DNA of 64,000 bases from Absidia repens. Its lineage: Eukaryota > Mucoromycota > Mucoromycetes > Mucorales > Cunninghamellaceae. The position numbers and the translations under genes are program-made. The DNA lies in assembly GCA_002105175.1 (NCBI GenBank), contig MCGE01000005.1:496001-560000 (forward strand), written 5' to 3'. Under the pieces are notes generated by a model. It was not told the origin of the DNA. It saw only the letters and a list, made by a program, of their open reading frames with translations, and did not search any database. This document shows positions 28,170-39,300 of this stretch, piece after piece (position 1 is the stretch's first letter; each line of letters opens with the position of its first letter).

Positions 28170-28523
28170 TTTTATAGATTTTTTTTTATTATTATTATGT
28201 TTGATTTTATGCTATTATTACCATTGTTACTATCTATTTTTATCATTACAGCCTTAGAGGGTTTTTTATTTTTATCTTTTTACCTCAACATCCAATAATA
28301 TATGTTTTCGGCACTGTTTAGACTGTATTTTTAAATAAAAATATTATTCTTACAAGCATGAAATATTGATTGCGTTTGGCGTAAATGATTAGCTTATAAA
28401 CGGAATTATCGTGATATAATTGAATGGTAACTTCTGCATGCATGAGAAGAGAACTACAATGTTGACGGTGTCGATTGTTGTAAGAAAATGTTAAAAGCCA
28501 CTTCCTCACCAGAGGCCAAGAAA

Positions 28524-29250
28524 CCATTTCAAATCCCGCCCACGTGAATTATATAAATTATTTTTATTTGCTCTCTTTCTTTTTTCTTACTCTTTTTTCC
28601 CTTCATTTTTTCTTCATCATTCAACTTCAATGGGGTTTTTTTGTACTTAGATTAGTGTCAGGACTAGATTAGAAGGGTTTTCAGAACAGGGATTTCAAGA
28701 TGCATGGGGAAACCCTTTCATTTGGGATGTAGGATCTGAAGGCACCATTAGTTGGCTTTTTGGAGCCTTCAATAGCTTAGTTTAGTGGTAGCTTGTCGAT
28801 AGTTTGTATCTATAACTGAATAAAACATGTCTCTTTTTACATATTTCTGCGAAAACTGTCCCATTAGCCTCGCTCTCTCTTTCTCTCAATTCTTGCACAA
28901 TAGATCCCTTTTTCTACCATCACCACCCTTGATTAGTATTGACCGGTGTATGTTTCAAAAAAGATATCGGTTTAGTTTTTCACAAATCCTTTACAATTTT
29001 TTAGCGCACTTTTTACAGGCGTCTATTTAGATTAATGTTGACTATTCTTTAAATCTCTAGTCTCCGCATTCTTTGTTCAATAGATCCTTACAATGAATTT
29101 CTTGTTACAATGATCCTCTCTTCATTAGTTTAAATAATATGCTTGAATAAAACATCTCTTTTATTATCCATCCTCTGACCCATATCACTATAAACAATAT
29201 TGGTATGTATTGTAGCTAGTATGAGAGCGTCCTACCAATCACCAGTAATA
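28524..29250 (+). repeat. Dispersed repeat copy R5 (near full length)
   Basis: The copy begins CAAATCCCGCCCACGTGAAT, followed by a TATA-like AATTATATAAATTA and a 60-nt pyrimidine tract. The central blocks follow (GTGTCAGGACTAG, AGATGCATGGGGAAACCC, CACCATTAGTTGGC), then AATAAAACATG signals near 28820 and again near 29143. The 3' end shows the block CTCTGACCCAT and a weak TCCTACCAATCACC. Confidence 0.8.
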
Positions 29251-29874
29251 TGCCCTACCCACCAGAACACTTATTTCTTTTTAGAGTCACAACAATTGAT
29301 TGACAATCCAATATCATAAATGTCATCCTGTGCCCACCATGCTGCTGTTGTTATAAAGTACCATTGTCCCATAATAGTGGATCATATGTCGTCCGCGCAT
29401 TTATAAGACAAACAACTTTATTAACACTATTGCACTCGTGTTTACGTTATTGGCTGAAGCTTTTCGGCAAGTCTACCCCCCCCCATGATTATTTCAATAG
29501 AGTTTCTATCATGGGTCCAATTCACTATCACAATCTTAATCGCCACCCTACCCGGACCCTGCCTATGAGTTCCCCTAACTACTGTACCCATATGCCTGTT
29601 GTAAAATATATAATAATAGTTTATTTTGAATGAATTCATCTTAACCTATATGTTCTAAACTACATTTTTAATCTACACATCCTACACTAGAGTCTTCATC
29701 CAAGCGCTTGACTTCACGGGAGTCGTCTAAAAAAAAAAAAGAGGAAGAGGGGGGGGGAAGAAGAAAAAAATCGGATGGCATTCCCCATTAGAGTCACAGG
29801 CAAACTGATGTGGTGTTGTTTTTGTACCCATGATATGCCTGTTTCCGTAGCACCATAGTGACATTGAGAAAGAC

Positions 29875-29877
<3 letters not shown>

Positions 29878-29917
<40 letters not shown>
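29878..29917. repeat. Poly(A) tract of about 40 nt
   Basis: An uninterrupted adenine run in non-coding DNA. The exact length may be affected by sequencing. Confidence 0.9.
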
Positions 29918-29918
<1 letters not shown>

Positions 29919-30179
29919 TGACCAAGTTGTTATTTTTTTCTAACGCCATCCTTTTGTCTTACGTTTATATATCATCAATAATGGTCATGTCCACCTAGTG
30001 ATCTATATACACGATGTTGTTATTTGTATTTGAGCTTCACAGATACTTGAAGAATTTTTTGATAGTACTATGATTTGTGATCGTTACCGAACCACTACTT
30101 CCTACTAGTTTCCCACTTTCCCATAAATCGGTCCGTTTCACTTTCTATTCCAAAAAAAAAAGATGGTTAATAATGTTTC

Positions 30180-30890
30180 CGTCATAATCATAGGATTCAT
30201 TTGTCCCATTTTATTCACGTAGATCATCTTCGTACCTACATAGTAATCGATATATCATATGGTAAGTAGATGCTGGTGCCACGGTAATGTTCATTTCCTT
30301 TGATCACAAGAGTATTGGCTGTACTAAATAATCCCATAAAATTTAGCGTTTGCGTCTAAATTCAGCCCCATGACATCGCACTGATCGCACCGTGTCCCGA
30401 TTGCTGTTTAGTACATTGCTTCTTTTGCGTCATTCCATGCCATGCTAGTAATTCCATACCTTATTCCAAATCCATATAGGGGTCCGTTCATCGAATAGGT
30501 TGAAAGGGGATGGGGTCAAACCGATGATTGATGTCGTTTGATAATGTGATGTTGATATATTGGTCCACTACATTGATAGTGATGCCATGGGTTGCCAATA
30601 GGTCACCATCAAACTGGCTAGCTACATTGATAAAGATAATGGGATAGATGATTTAATCCATTGTATATTTATGCATTGATTTTTTGTCGTTACCCTGTAT
30701 GAACAGTGTTGATTTTTCCAAGTCGAAACCATATTCCATGACGTACAACAGCTGATATATAGTTTCCAATCTTGCACCGAGTTCCAAAGCACGATATACA
30801 GTACGTCTATTCCCTCATTCGCGTAAGCATTGTGCGTGGATCATAAATAATTAATAGAGCTGAATTCCTAGTTAAAAATAAAAAACAAGA
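30180..30890 (-). pseudogene. Decayed coding-like stretches, family unknown
   Basis: Minus-strand translation gives protein-like runs such as ELGARLETIYQLLYVMEYGF (around 30700-30790) and SQFDGDLLATHGITINVVDQ (around 30560-30620). A splice-like GGTAACG/TGTAG pair lies between them. Below 30500 the same frame is broken by several stop codons and apparent frame changes. This is the pattern of a degraded multi-exon gene. I do not recognise the family. Confidence 0.35.
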
Positions 30891-31279
30891 TTAGTGAATA
30901 TCGTTGAGGGTGCTCATGTTTTGACACCATCTGATGGGGACATACGATGTGACAGGCGTTTGGTGAAAAAAGATTAGCGTGTATAGTTTTCGAAGTTTCA
31001 AAAGGATAGCAATATAAAGTTTTTATCATCGGATGAAATTATCGTTGCTTGAAGATCGTGTTTACAAAGAGAAAGAGTAAAAAAAAAAAAAAAGGAACAC
31101 CACGAAATCCAAATTGTTTGTAAGTCCGAAATTGCTCGAAGATATTTTGCATGATTAGTAGAGTAATATAGTTGAGATGCCCCGTAGTTGATAAAAATGA
31201 ATAATGGTTCTTCAAATTCCCCATTAAATTGAATATATAATATATTGCAAAAGAAGGGATACCAGATTTCGACACATGG

Positions 31280-31320
<41 letters not shown>

Positions 31321-31445
31321 TCATTTGTTCCACAGTAAAAAAGAAAAATGTATAAATACATGTACCTCAGAATAAGTGGCCATTTAAAAAGCTTTCTTTT
31401 TTTCTCAATCAAGATCTTATCCTGCTAAAAACGTCAACCCCCGCT

Positions 31446-31454
31446 ATGTTGTAA
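31446..31454 (+). promoter_or_regulatory. Minimal upstream ORF (Met-Leu-stop) overlapping the start
   Basis: ATG TTG TAA lies directly before the receiver-domain gene. The last A of the stop is the first A of the main ATG (TAATG). Ribosomes would have to leak past or re-initiate at the main start, so this may dampen translation. That effect is inferred. Confidence 0.5.
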
Positions 31455-32081
31455 TGTTGAATTCCTATACCACATTGTCATCTCCTCCATCGTCGCCACC
31501 TACAGCATTAGATATCGATACAATAGCCCCTCCAAGCTCGGCACTGACTTGTCGACCTCGATCATCACTTAAAGTGCTATTAGTTGACGACAATCCAATC
31601 AATCTTCAATTACTGCGCCGAGCATTGTACACCCTATTTAAAATAAATCATATGGATATGGCTTATGATGGTCATCAAGCCTTAAAATTGCTGGAACATC
31701 AACCTTACGATGTTATATTATTGGATATTGACATGCCTGGTATGAATGGAGTGGATACTGCGCGATGGATTCGAGGCGATCAAGAAATCTCAACTCCATC
31801 TTCAACATTACCTCTTGTCTTGGATGCCAACAAAACTATCCCTATTGTTGCAGTCACTACCAGTGATTCTTTGGAAGCAAGGATTATCTATCAGAACGTC
31901 GGCATGGTAAGAAGCCCTAGTTTCGCCGGGAACGTTTCCATTTATGTTGATACCCGCTCGATTTTCTATTTGTTCATATATTTAGGACGCATGCCTAAGT
32001 AAACCAATCATACGAAGTCAACTCAAGTCTCAGCTCCTTCAATTACTGGGTCACTCCTCTTCATCTCTCATTTCTTTGTAA
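31454..32081 (+). CDS. Stand-alone response-regulator receiver protein
   Basis: A 182-aa protein in two exons (31454-31906 and 31986-32081) made of an N-terminal Ser/Pro-rich leader (about 1-37) and one CheY-like receiver domain. The acidic pocket is VLLVDDNPINLQ (about 42-53). The phospho-acceptor Asp lies in VILLDIDMPGMNG (about residue 87). The conserved Thr/Ser switch is in VAVTTSDS, and the Lys is in CLSKPI, encoded by exon 2. No histidine-kinase or DNA-binding part is present, so it probably acts downstream of a hybrid histidine kinase in a phosphorelay or competes for phosphate. Ssk1 and Skn7 carry extra domains that are absent here. A two-codon upstream ORF abuts the start. Confidence 0.88.
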
Positions 32082-32559
32082 AGACATTCGACTATCTATT
32101 TTCCCTGTACATATATATGTATATAACTATATATAAATATTTTTCATTTGACGATAACATATAAAACTAAAATAAATCAAAATTAAAGCCTGCTATTCCC
32201 TGTACGAGAGAAAAAAGAGTCTGTATGGTGTGTTTGATCAGTTGATGAGGAGGAATATAGATTTCCCATGATTCTCAACTTCCACAGTCCCCTTGCCCAT
32301 TTAATTTCAAACCCCATGACCAGTATTATTTATATAGTTCCACGCATTGTCCTCTCCCATTCATATACCGCCCTTTTACAGCCGAGACTATTTCCCTTTT
32401 TTATTTTTATCTATATTTGTCCCTGTTCACAAAAACACCCGGTAATACCATTCATGTACATAAGCATATCAACAAAATAATGACAATATCAAGAAAGCAA
32501 TATTTTATTATAAAATTAAAATAAAAACTAAAATTGAAAAAAAAAAAAAAAAAAAAGGA

Positions 32560-33035
32560 ACTAAACCACGCTTGGCTATTTTGCTTGACCAATTCCAGAG
32601 ATTCCCTTGTGGAGTGTAAGTGAGGATGAGAGCAAGATAATGGGGTTCCATCACGTTCCTATCAATTTGATCCCATGAGCCCATAATTTGATTTCCTTTG
32701 TCTGCCAATGGCCCCATGAATTCCATCAGATGATACCAGGTTCAGAGGTGATATGGAACAACGATTTTCCCACCCAAGCTGTCATTTTGAATCCATCTAG
32801 AGATACGTCATAATATGATCGAGAGAAAATGCAAGGTATCAGTTAATAACAGGAGCTGAAATGCCATACGTTTTGCCTACTTTTTGTATATACCAATTTC
32901 TTTGATTACTGAACCATCCGCATAATTCCACACGCACGCATAGATAAATATAGTACACACTATCCAAGACTGAGGACCATATGTTGTCAGTATCGTCAAA
33001 CGTTTTCTACAAAGTATTTGTGCATAACATCGTAC

Positions 33036-33069
<34 letters not shown>

Positions 33070-33390
33070 GTATCAGTAAAACAACTGCCCCATGCTGTCT
33101 TTTCCAAAACGTAAATACTGCTGCTATTTTTATTACCTACAATTGTCGTCCACAGTTTAGCCATTCGCACGACAAGTCACTCTGCCAAAGGGTAGCTTTT
33201 TGAAGTGTGGTGGCAAAGTTGATGAATGGTCATTCTCCTTGCATTAATCGATAAACCAGACTAGTGTTGATATCATGGCAGTCCAAACCCAATAATGCAG
33301 CAACCCACTGTATAATGAAAGCAGAATACGGACTTCACAAATGCATGGTCATCATTGGCATAGCCTTCTAGTGAGGGAGGCTGTAATAAG
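32560..33390 (-). pseudogene. Decayed multi-exon coding region, family unknown
   Basis: Minus-strand reading yields protein-like blocks in order: WVAALLGLDCHDINTSLVYR then LMQGE and a stop in place of a codon (around 33220-33310); KNSSSIYVLEKTAWGS (around 33090-33140); a Trp-rich block SWIVCTIFIYACVWNYADGS (around 32890-32970); SLDGFKMTAWVGKSLFHITS (around 32760-32810); and MEFMGPLADKGNQIMGSWDQ (about 32670-32730). The blocks are in different frames, separated by poly(T) and stops, so this appears to be a disrupted gene. I could not name the family. Confidence 0.4.
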
Positions 33391-34963
33391 ATTAATGAGC
33401 CATAATCAGTGGATGTTCGGTGTCGTGATGATTAGAGATCATAGCTGTAGTGGGGAATAAAAATAAAAGATAAAAAAGTAAAAAGAATAAATAAATTATA
33501 CTAAGATTTAAATGTGTGGTCGAGCGGAATTTCAAATCATGTTTAGTCCCCACCCCTTTTTTTGAACGACTGTTTCACAATGTATCGACTTTGACACCAT
33601 CAAACTAGATATACAAAAAAAAAAAAAAAAATCATGCTGATTTGAAATTACCAGTCGATCTCAATCAAAATGAATTTGAGAAACAACTTTGTGATGACAC
33701 ATTACCTCCCCGTATCCTCATGCCAAGAGGTACCATTTAATGTTCTCTTTTTCATTGACAGCTGATGATCGCTTGTTTTCCACGAGATCTTTGCCGGTAC
33801 CTTTTCACTATTCGTCATCACCACCCTTTTTTTTTTCATCCCATCGACTGAGGAGTGTCGATTTTGTCATTCTCTCATGATCAATCATATCATTCAAATA
33901 AATCATCATAATGATAATTTTTGTCCTAATTCTTACTTTAATCGAGTCGATCATAACGTAACTACACTATAATAATCATCCATGATTTTGATGACTATTT
34001 CTGTCTTTATTTATTTATGAGCAGATCTCGGTTGTCGCAGAAATATGTACCCCAACATATTTGTATGCTGAGTCCTCTCATCTTTCACATGCAATGTTAT
34101 TTTGCTTATGATAAGAAAGGCAACTGCCAAAAAGAAATACAAGCGCAGGAGGAAAAAATGTGTTTTTGTTGTCTCTCGGCTTGTTATGAAGAAGAGTCCT
34201 GGGATCATTCTGATTTTCGGTAAAGCGAGGTCATCCACAACCTGCATCTATCAAAATACCAATAAAAAACGAAGGCATCCTGGGATGAGTATGTATGTTT
34301 ATTTAAATGTGTGATCCGGTAATGAGGATGACGGAGGAGGTGCATAATGCGACTCCCATATGGGGTTAGTCATGGAATTCATGTCAAGAACAGGTAGCCT
34401 TGTTTTAACATTTTTTCCGCACATACGCTCACTCTCTATTTATCTCTACATATGTCTACCATGTTCACTTTTATTTATTCTTATTTGTTTATTGTAGAAT
34501 GAATTGTTTAATTTATTTACTTGTGTTCATACATACATTATATGCTATGTGGAGTCCGAGAAAGAAAGACAAAAAAAAGTCTTTGCATAATGCGGCGTTT
34601 AAATAATCCAGGTACGAAAAAAAAAATAGCGTCTTCTCGACCTCAAACAAAACAATCATATACAAGACCAAATCTCTTGATCATCATCATTATAAATTAT
34701 AATTCATGATTCTGTTTATATAATCGTATATAGTCATTCAAAATTAAATCCTCTTCCCTTTAGAAAAAGCCGGATGATGGCTTCTTCTTTTGGAAAATGA
34801 AGATGAATGTCACGAAAGAGAACCCCATTCTGAAGATCCGATGATATATACATGTAGAATGACGGTATTTTATATTTTCTGATTCTCGTTTTGGGAACGT
34901 GGAGATTTCATTGAAATCAATTTTAGACATGAATGACTCGAAGTGAATGGGTTGAAAAAAGAA

Positions 34964-34971
34964 TATAAAAG
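34964..34971 (+). promoter_or_regulatory. TATA box of the secreted-protein gene
   Basis: TATAAAAG lies 117 bp upstream of the ATG at 35081, followed by a CT-rich leader. The spacing fits a fungal promoter with a leader of about 80 nt. Confidence 0.55.
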
Positions 34972-35080
34972 GGTCTCTTCATTCATTCATTTTTTTTTCT
35001 GAAGTATACAACAACAAACAATTTCTCATATCTTTTTTTTTTCTTTTCCTAAACCAATCAATTTTCAATTTTATTCAACC

Positions 35081-35936
35081 ATGATTTACAACTTTGCTGG
35101 ATGTTTCTTATTCATGACAATGGTTACTACTTTCTTTTCACCTCATCATGCTGCCCCTATTGAAGGCATGAGCCTGAGGAACTGTTACGATCATGCCACT
35201 TTGACATTGTAAGTCTGATTAAGGTTGGCTTTTTTTTTTTTTTTTTTTGCATGAATGTAAATTTAAATCCCGCTTTTTTTTTTTTGTGTAGTTACTGGAT
35301 TCCCAAAGAAGGAGACTCTGATATGACAAATGATGGTAGAACAGTGACACTTGATGGCCCAAAGACAAAAGATTTAATGGGCACTGATGGAAAATCTATT
35401 GCAAAAGTCGCAGAAATCACCTACGATGTAAGTTTATTCTCAAACAAAAAAGGACTCCTCATACACTTAATTGAATTCCCGCTTACACTAAAATCGTCTC
35501 TATTAATTAGAAATTCCAAATGGAAGGCACTGGTCTGTTGGAAAACGGTATTCTAGTGAATTTGGGTGGATCGAAGGATAAATTTCAAAAGGTGGATCGC
35601 ACATCGGACCCCTTCGGCATTGGCTCTAACGAAAATCCGTTGACACCCTGGGTCAGTGTGGCATCTAATGATCTCAAACGCGGTACTTTATTATATGTCA
35701 AGGAATTAGATGGTGTTCAATTACCCTATGGACAAGTCCATAATGGCTGTGTGCGTGTGGATGATGAAGGTTGGAGCTTTGGAAAATGTCAAATCGATTT
35801 CTTCACTCTGCAATTCTCTGCCTACAAAGATCTCGACAATAAAATTCCAGAGAAGGTGACTGTCTCTGAACAAAACTGTGAAGTCAAGGACTATGTCAAC
35901 GATGAAGTCAAGAAATGGGCTGGTCTAGAAAATTAA
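35081..35936 (+). CDS. Small secreted protein, possible 3D/double-psi barrel fold
   Basis: A 229-aa protein in three exons (35081-35208, 35292-35427 and 35511-35936). The N-terminus MIYNFAGCFLFMTMVTTFFS followed by HHAAP is a good signal peptide. The mature part has ATLTFYWIPKEGD, a GxGLLENGxxVNLGG stretch, PWVSVASNDLKRGTLLYVKE, a strongly spaced HNGCVRVDDEGWSFG and CQIDFF. This order (conserved aromatic-Pro start, a Gly loop, a hydrophobic strand with LKRGTLLYV, then V-D-D-x-G and a D-F-F close) recalls the 3D/MltA-like double-psi beta-barrel seen in bacterial cell-wall proteins and in secreted fungal homologues. That assignment is from pattern memory and is moderate at best. Two Cys (HNGC and GKC) may pair. 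It is probably a cell-wall or extracellular protein. Confidence 0.72.
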
Positions 35937-36319
35937 ATCAATTCACTCCTCGCTCCATGTATGTGCCATATAAATCCCCTCTTCTATATATTTTCTATGC
36001 CCTCTGTATGTATACTATTATTATTATTATTATCCTATATATGTAAAGTGTATGTATAAATCCCTTATTTTTGTTATTGTAAACTACCTATCCATCACTT
36101 TTTATAAATAAACAAAGACAAAGATAAAGACAAACTAAAATGAATCAAATGCTGTACAGTAATTTTATTTTTCAAAAACAAGAAGGAGGAGAGGGGGGGG
36201 GTTGAATGTCAGGAAAGAAGATAATATATACAATAAACAGATGAGGAAGGTAAAGGGAAAGGGAAAGGGAAAGGGGGAATAAGGTGTATAACTAAACACT
36301 AATTTGTGAGACCTCTAAA
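35937..36319. other. Convergent 3' spacer with G-rich repeats
   Basis: The spacer lies between the 3' ends of the secreted-protein gene (+) and the SET gene (-). It contains a G9 run at about 36193-36201 and a GGGAAA repeat (36255-36277). Confidence 0.7.
36255..36277 (+). repeat. (GGGAAA)n, G-quadruplex motif
   Basis: Three GGGAAA units followed by GGGGG give four G-tracts separated by AAA loops, which satisfies the usual intramolecular quadruplex pattern. It sits about 45 bp beyond the SET gene stop codon. Confidence 0.85.
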
Positions 36320-39300
36320 CTAAAACAAATCTTCCATGCCATCGAATATCTCCGAAGTGGGCGTAGGCGGCGACCGTAAAAAAGATTTTCTTGTTGTTGC
36401 AGGCTTGCTGATATATTGAGTTGATGCTGATGCTGATTTCCTGTTATCTGGCTGCTTTTTCATGCTGTTGGATTTCTTTTTTGATTTCTTCTTGTTGCTG
36501 GAAGTTGGCGTCACCAGTGGATCCGGTTTGCTATTAGAGGCGGTGAGAAAGAGGGAAGGTCTGGTTTTCTGTATTTTCCTTGAAGGCCATTCTTGATCAA
36601 ACACACGCACATGACGTTCGCACCGGGGACATCGCTGAGGTCTCCAGTCCGTAAATGCTGCACTAGGGCTCCAGGTCCATGTTGCTAGTTCATTCGCCAC
36701 TGCCACACCCACTGCTGAAGGATCCAACACAGTTTCTGATTTCAATGCACGGTCACATACAACACAAACCAATCCTAATTTGTTACCGTCGTCATTGCTG
36801 TGATCATTGTTGATAATTTGATTGCTATTATTGGGTACGGTTGTTGATGTTGACGATGTCGATGTCGATATGGATGACGATAATGATGACAGGGATGATA
36901 TTCTGGGTACATGCTGCTTTTTGTTGCTGCTTCCAGAAATAGATAATGGTGAGGTCTTGTTGTTTACAAAAGCTGATGATGGTGACGGTGATCGTGATAG
37001 CTGTACAGGTCCTTCGTCATCGCCACTGCTGGTATCTGAATCCAAAGCTGAGTCAGCGCTGCATACCGATGAGAGATCTGATACATCGTCCATAAAATCA
37101 TCCAATTCTGATAACTGTTCATCATCATCAAAGAGGGAATCCAAGTCACCATCGTCGTCGTGCTGCCGTTGTGAAGATTTCCTTTTTGCTGAAGCTGTTG
37201 ATAATGGCGTGGTGGTGGTAGTAGTAGTAGCGATAGGATTAGTGACGGTGTTCATCTTGCCCACTTTGTTTGCTAATAATGGAGAAGGGGTTTTCGTCTT
37301 CTGCTGACATAAATCTTGGTCAGGTGATAAACCTACTGCTGAATCTGCCTTCATATCACTGGTGCTTTCTTCGTCCATGGATTGCCATTTTTGCTGACGT
37401 TCATCTTCATGAATTTGTTGCTGGTAGTGATGCTGATGTCGGTAAAGTTGATGATCGTTTCTTTGCATGACCCGGTTTGTTGCATCCCTATGTATTTTTG
37501 GATTGACCACTACGGTGATTTCTTCTTGTTTGGGTTGTACCTTGAGGTATTCGGCATCCAGTACGGCATTGCATAGTAGGTCGAGAGGACTTCGTGAATG
37601 AGAGAAGGACGAAGATCTTGATGATGATGAGGAGGAATAATCTTCTTCTTGTTGCTGTTGGTGGTTGTCATTTTCATTGCACAAAAAGTGAATACTCATC
37701 ACCTTCGGTCGTTCGTCGTCATTGTCAATACCAACGTGTTCCTGCTTGAAGGACATCATATTTGTTGTCCGCATATCTTCTTGAGGTTCTTGCTTGACAG
37801 CTGTTCTCTGATGGTTGTTGTCGTGTTGGTCATCCTCATCCATTTTAACAGTTGCTTCCTCTATACCACTTTCGTCACTTTGTACACCAATGAGCTCTTC
37901 CAATTCGATTTGATGTATCCTAGAAATGTCCATAGATGAACGTTTGTTGCGACATAGATGATCTATAGTAAATTTAAAATGTCGATCAGCAACACATCTT
38001 TTGTCTTCGTATCAATAGTGTCGTCTTACCATCTTGTATAATAGATTTGCGTTTTCTTGAGCTGCGTCGATAACCACATTCTTCTTCATTATCTGTAGAA
38101 AGCCCGCTGTTGTCGTATTCGGTTGCAAAATACCCTGTTCTTTTCCTAAGCATAAAAAAAAAGTTAACTCTTAATTCTTTCTCATGATGAAAAAGTATGA
38201 CTGTTGAATAACACTTACGTTTCACATGTAGCACAACGGCATTCGCAATTGTTTTCCCCGAAATAATGTTTCCCATAGAATGCAGTCAATTCATCCCCAC
38301 ATTTGATATCCTTGATGATTTTAAAGGTAACGGAATTAGGGCCGAGAGAGATAAACTAATAAGAATAGCGAAAAAAACGGAGTTGTTAATAAAGGTGTGA
38401 GTAAATGATGAAAAAGTAAAAAGAAAGTTTCATGTGGTAGTACCTTGGCATTGGGTTCACAGTCATGCTAAAAAGAAGAAAGTGACAGAAGGAAGAAGAA
38501 AAAGTGAGTAAAAAGGCATCACAGACAAATGCTCTTGATTTTCTTCATCCCCCATATGAATATGTATTTACTTACATTCACGAAGCGTGCAGGACCAAGA
38601 AATAAACAATTACATTGTTTCCTTGTAGACCACATAACACTAATATCACGGTTGCCCTTTTTCAGTTCATGTTCTTGGTGAGGTTCTAAATGAGCTATCA
38701 TCCCAGTACAAAGACGCATTTCGTCACCAATTTTCCAATCCTTTGTCACCGATACGCATGCCTCCACACGACGTCCCGCGCCACCATAGCGTCTTGTATC
38801 CGCAATTTCAAATCCGGCATTGGGCATATACCTATTCAAAAAATATACAGAATGAGCCTTCACCATTCCTATCTCAACACACACTTCTTTCACTTCTTTC
38901 CATCTCGTCCTTGTCACTTTGTCCGTTTGGCTTACATATATAGATATCGTTTCATATGTTGTATAAATTCTTGTTGTTGTTTTGTTGATTTGGTGGCTAA
39001 ATAATGTTTAAGATAATCCATTCTAAAATAAAAAACAAAAATCGGAAAGAAAGGATGAGAATGCGAAATATTTGTAAGTCGGCACTTATTCCCACCCCTC
39101 CTTCACCACATTCTTCTTTCTTATTCCATTGCTTCGATTTCTTCATTTTCATCCACCAAATATCATCCTTCCTTCCACCATCCCAATCAGTGAATCAAAT
39201 GACATAATCGTTGGTAATCCTAATCATAATATATAAAAAAAAAATACTATAGAGTGAGTCTAATGGGTTACACACTTGTATTTATTTATTTTCATCACGG

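Larger units (their letters stand above)
28170..31453. other. Long gene-poor spacer
   Basis: This 3.3-kb region contains repeat copy R5 (28524-29250), an A40-class homopolymer (about 29878-29917), an A37-class homopolymer (about 31281-31318) and a decayed coding-like stretch on the minus strand (30180-30890). I see no intact gene. Confidence 0.6.
32082..35080. other. Gene-poor spacer
   Basis: This 3-kb spacer holds a decayed coding-like region on the minus strand (32560-33390), A-rich homopolymers at about 32536-32557 and 33038-33067, and the promoter of the secreted-protein gene at its right end. No intact gene is supported. Confidence 0.55.

Noticed and set aside
29200..34900. Possible CRISPR-like or regular array
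   Set aside because: Only A/T homopolymers and irregular sequence are present, with no spaced direct repeats.
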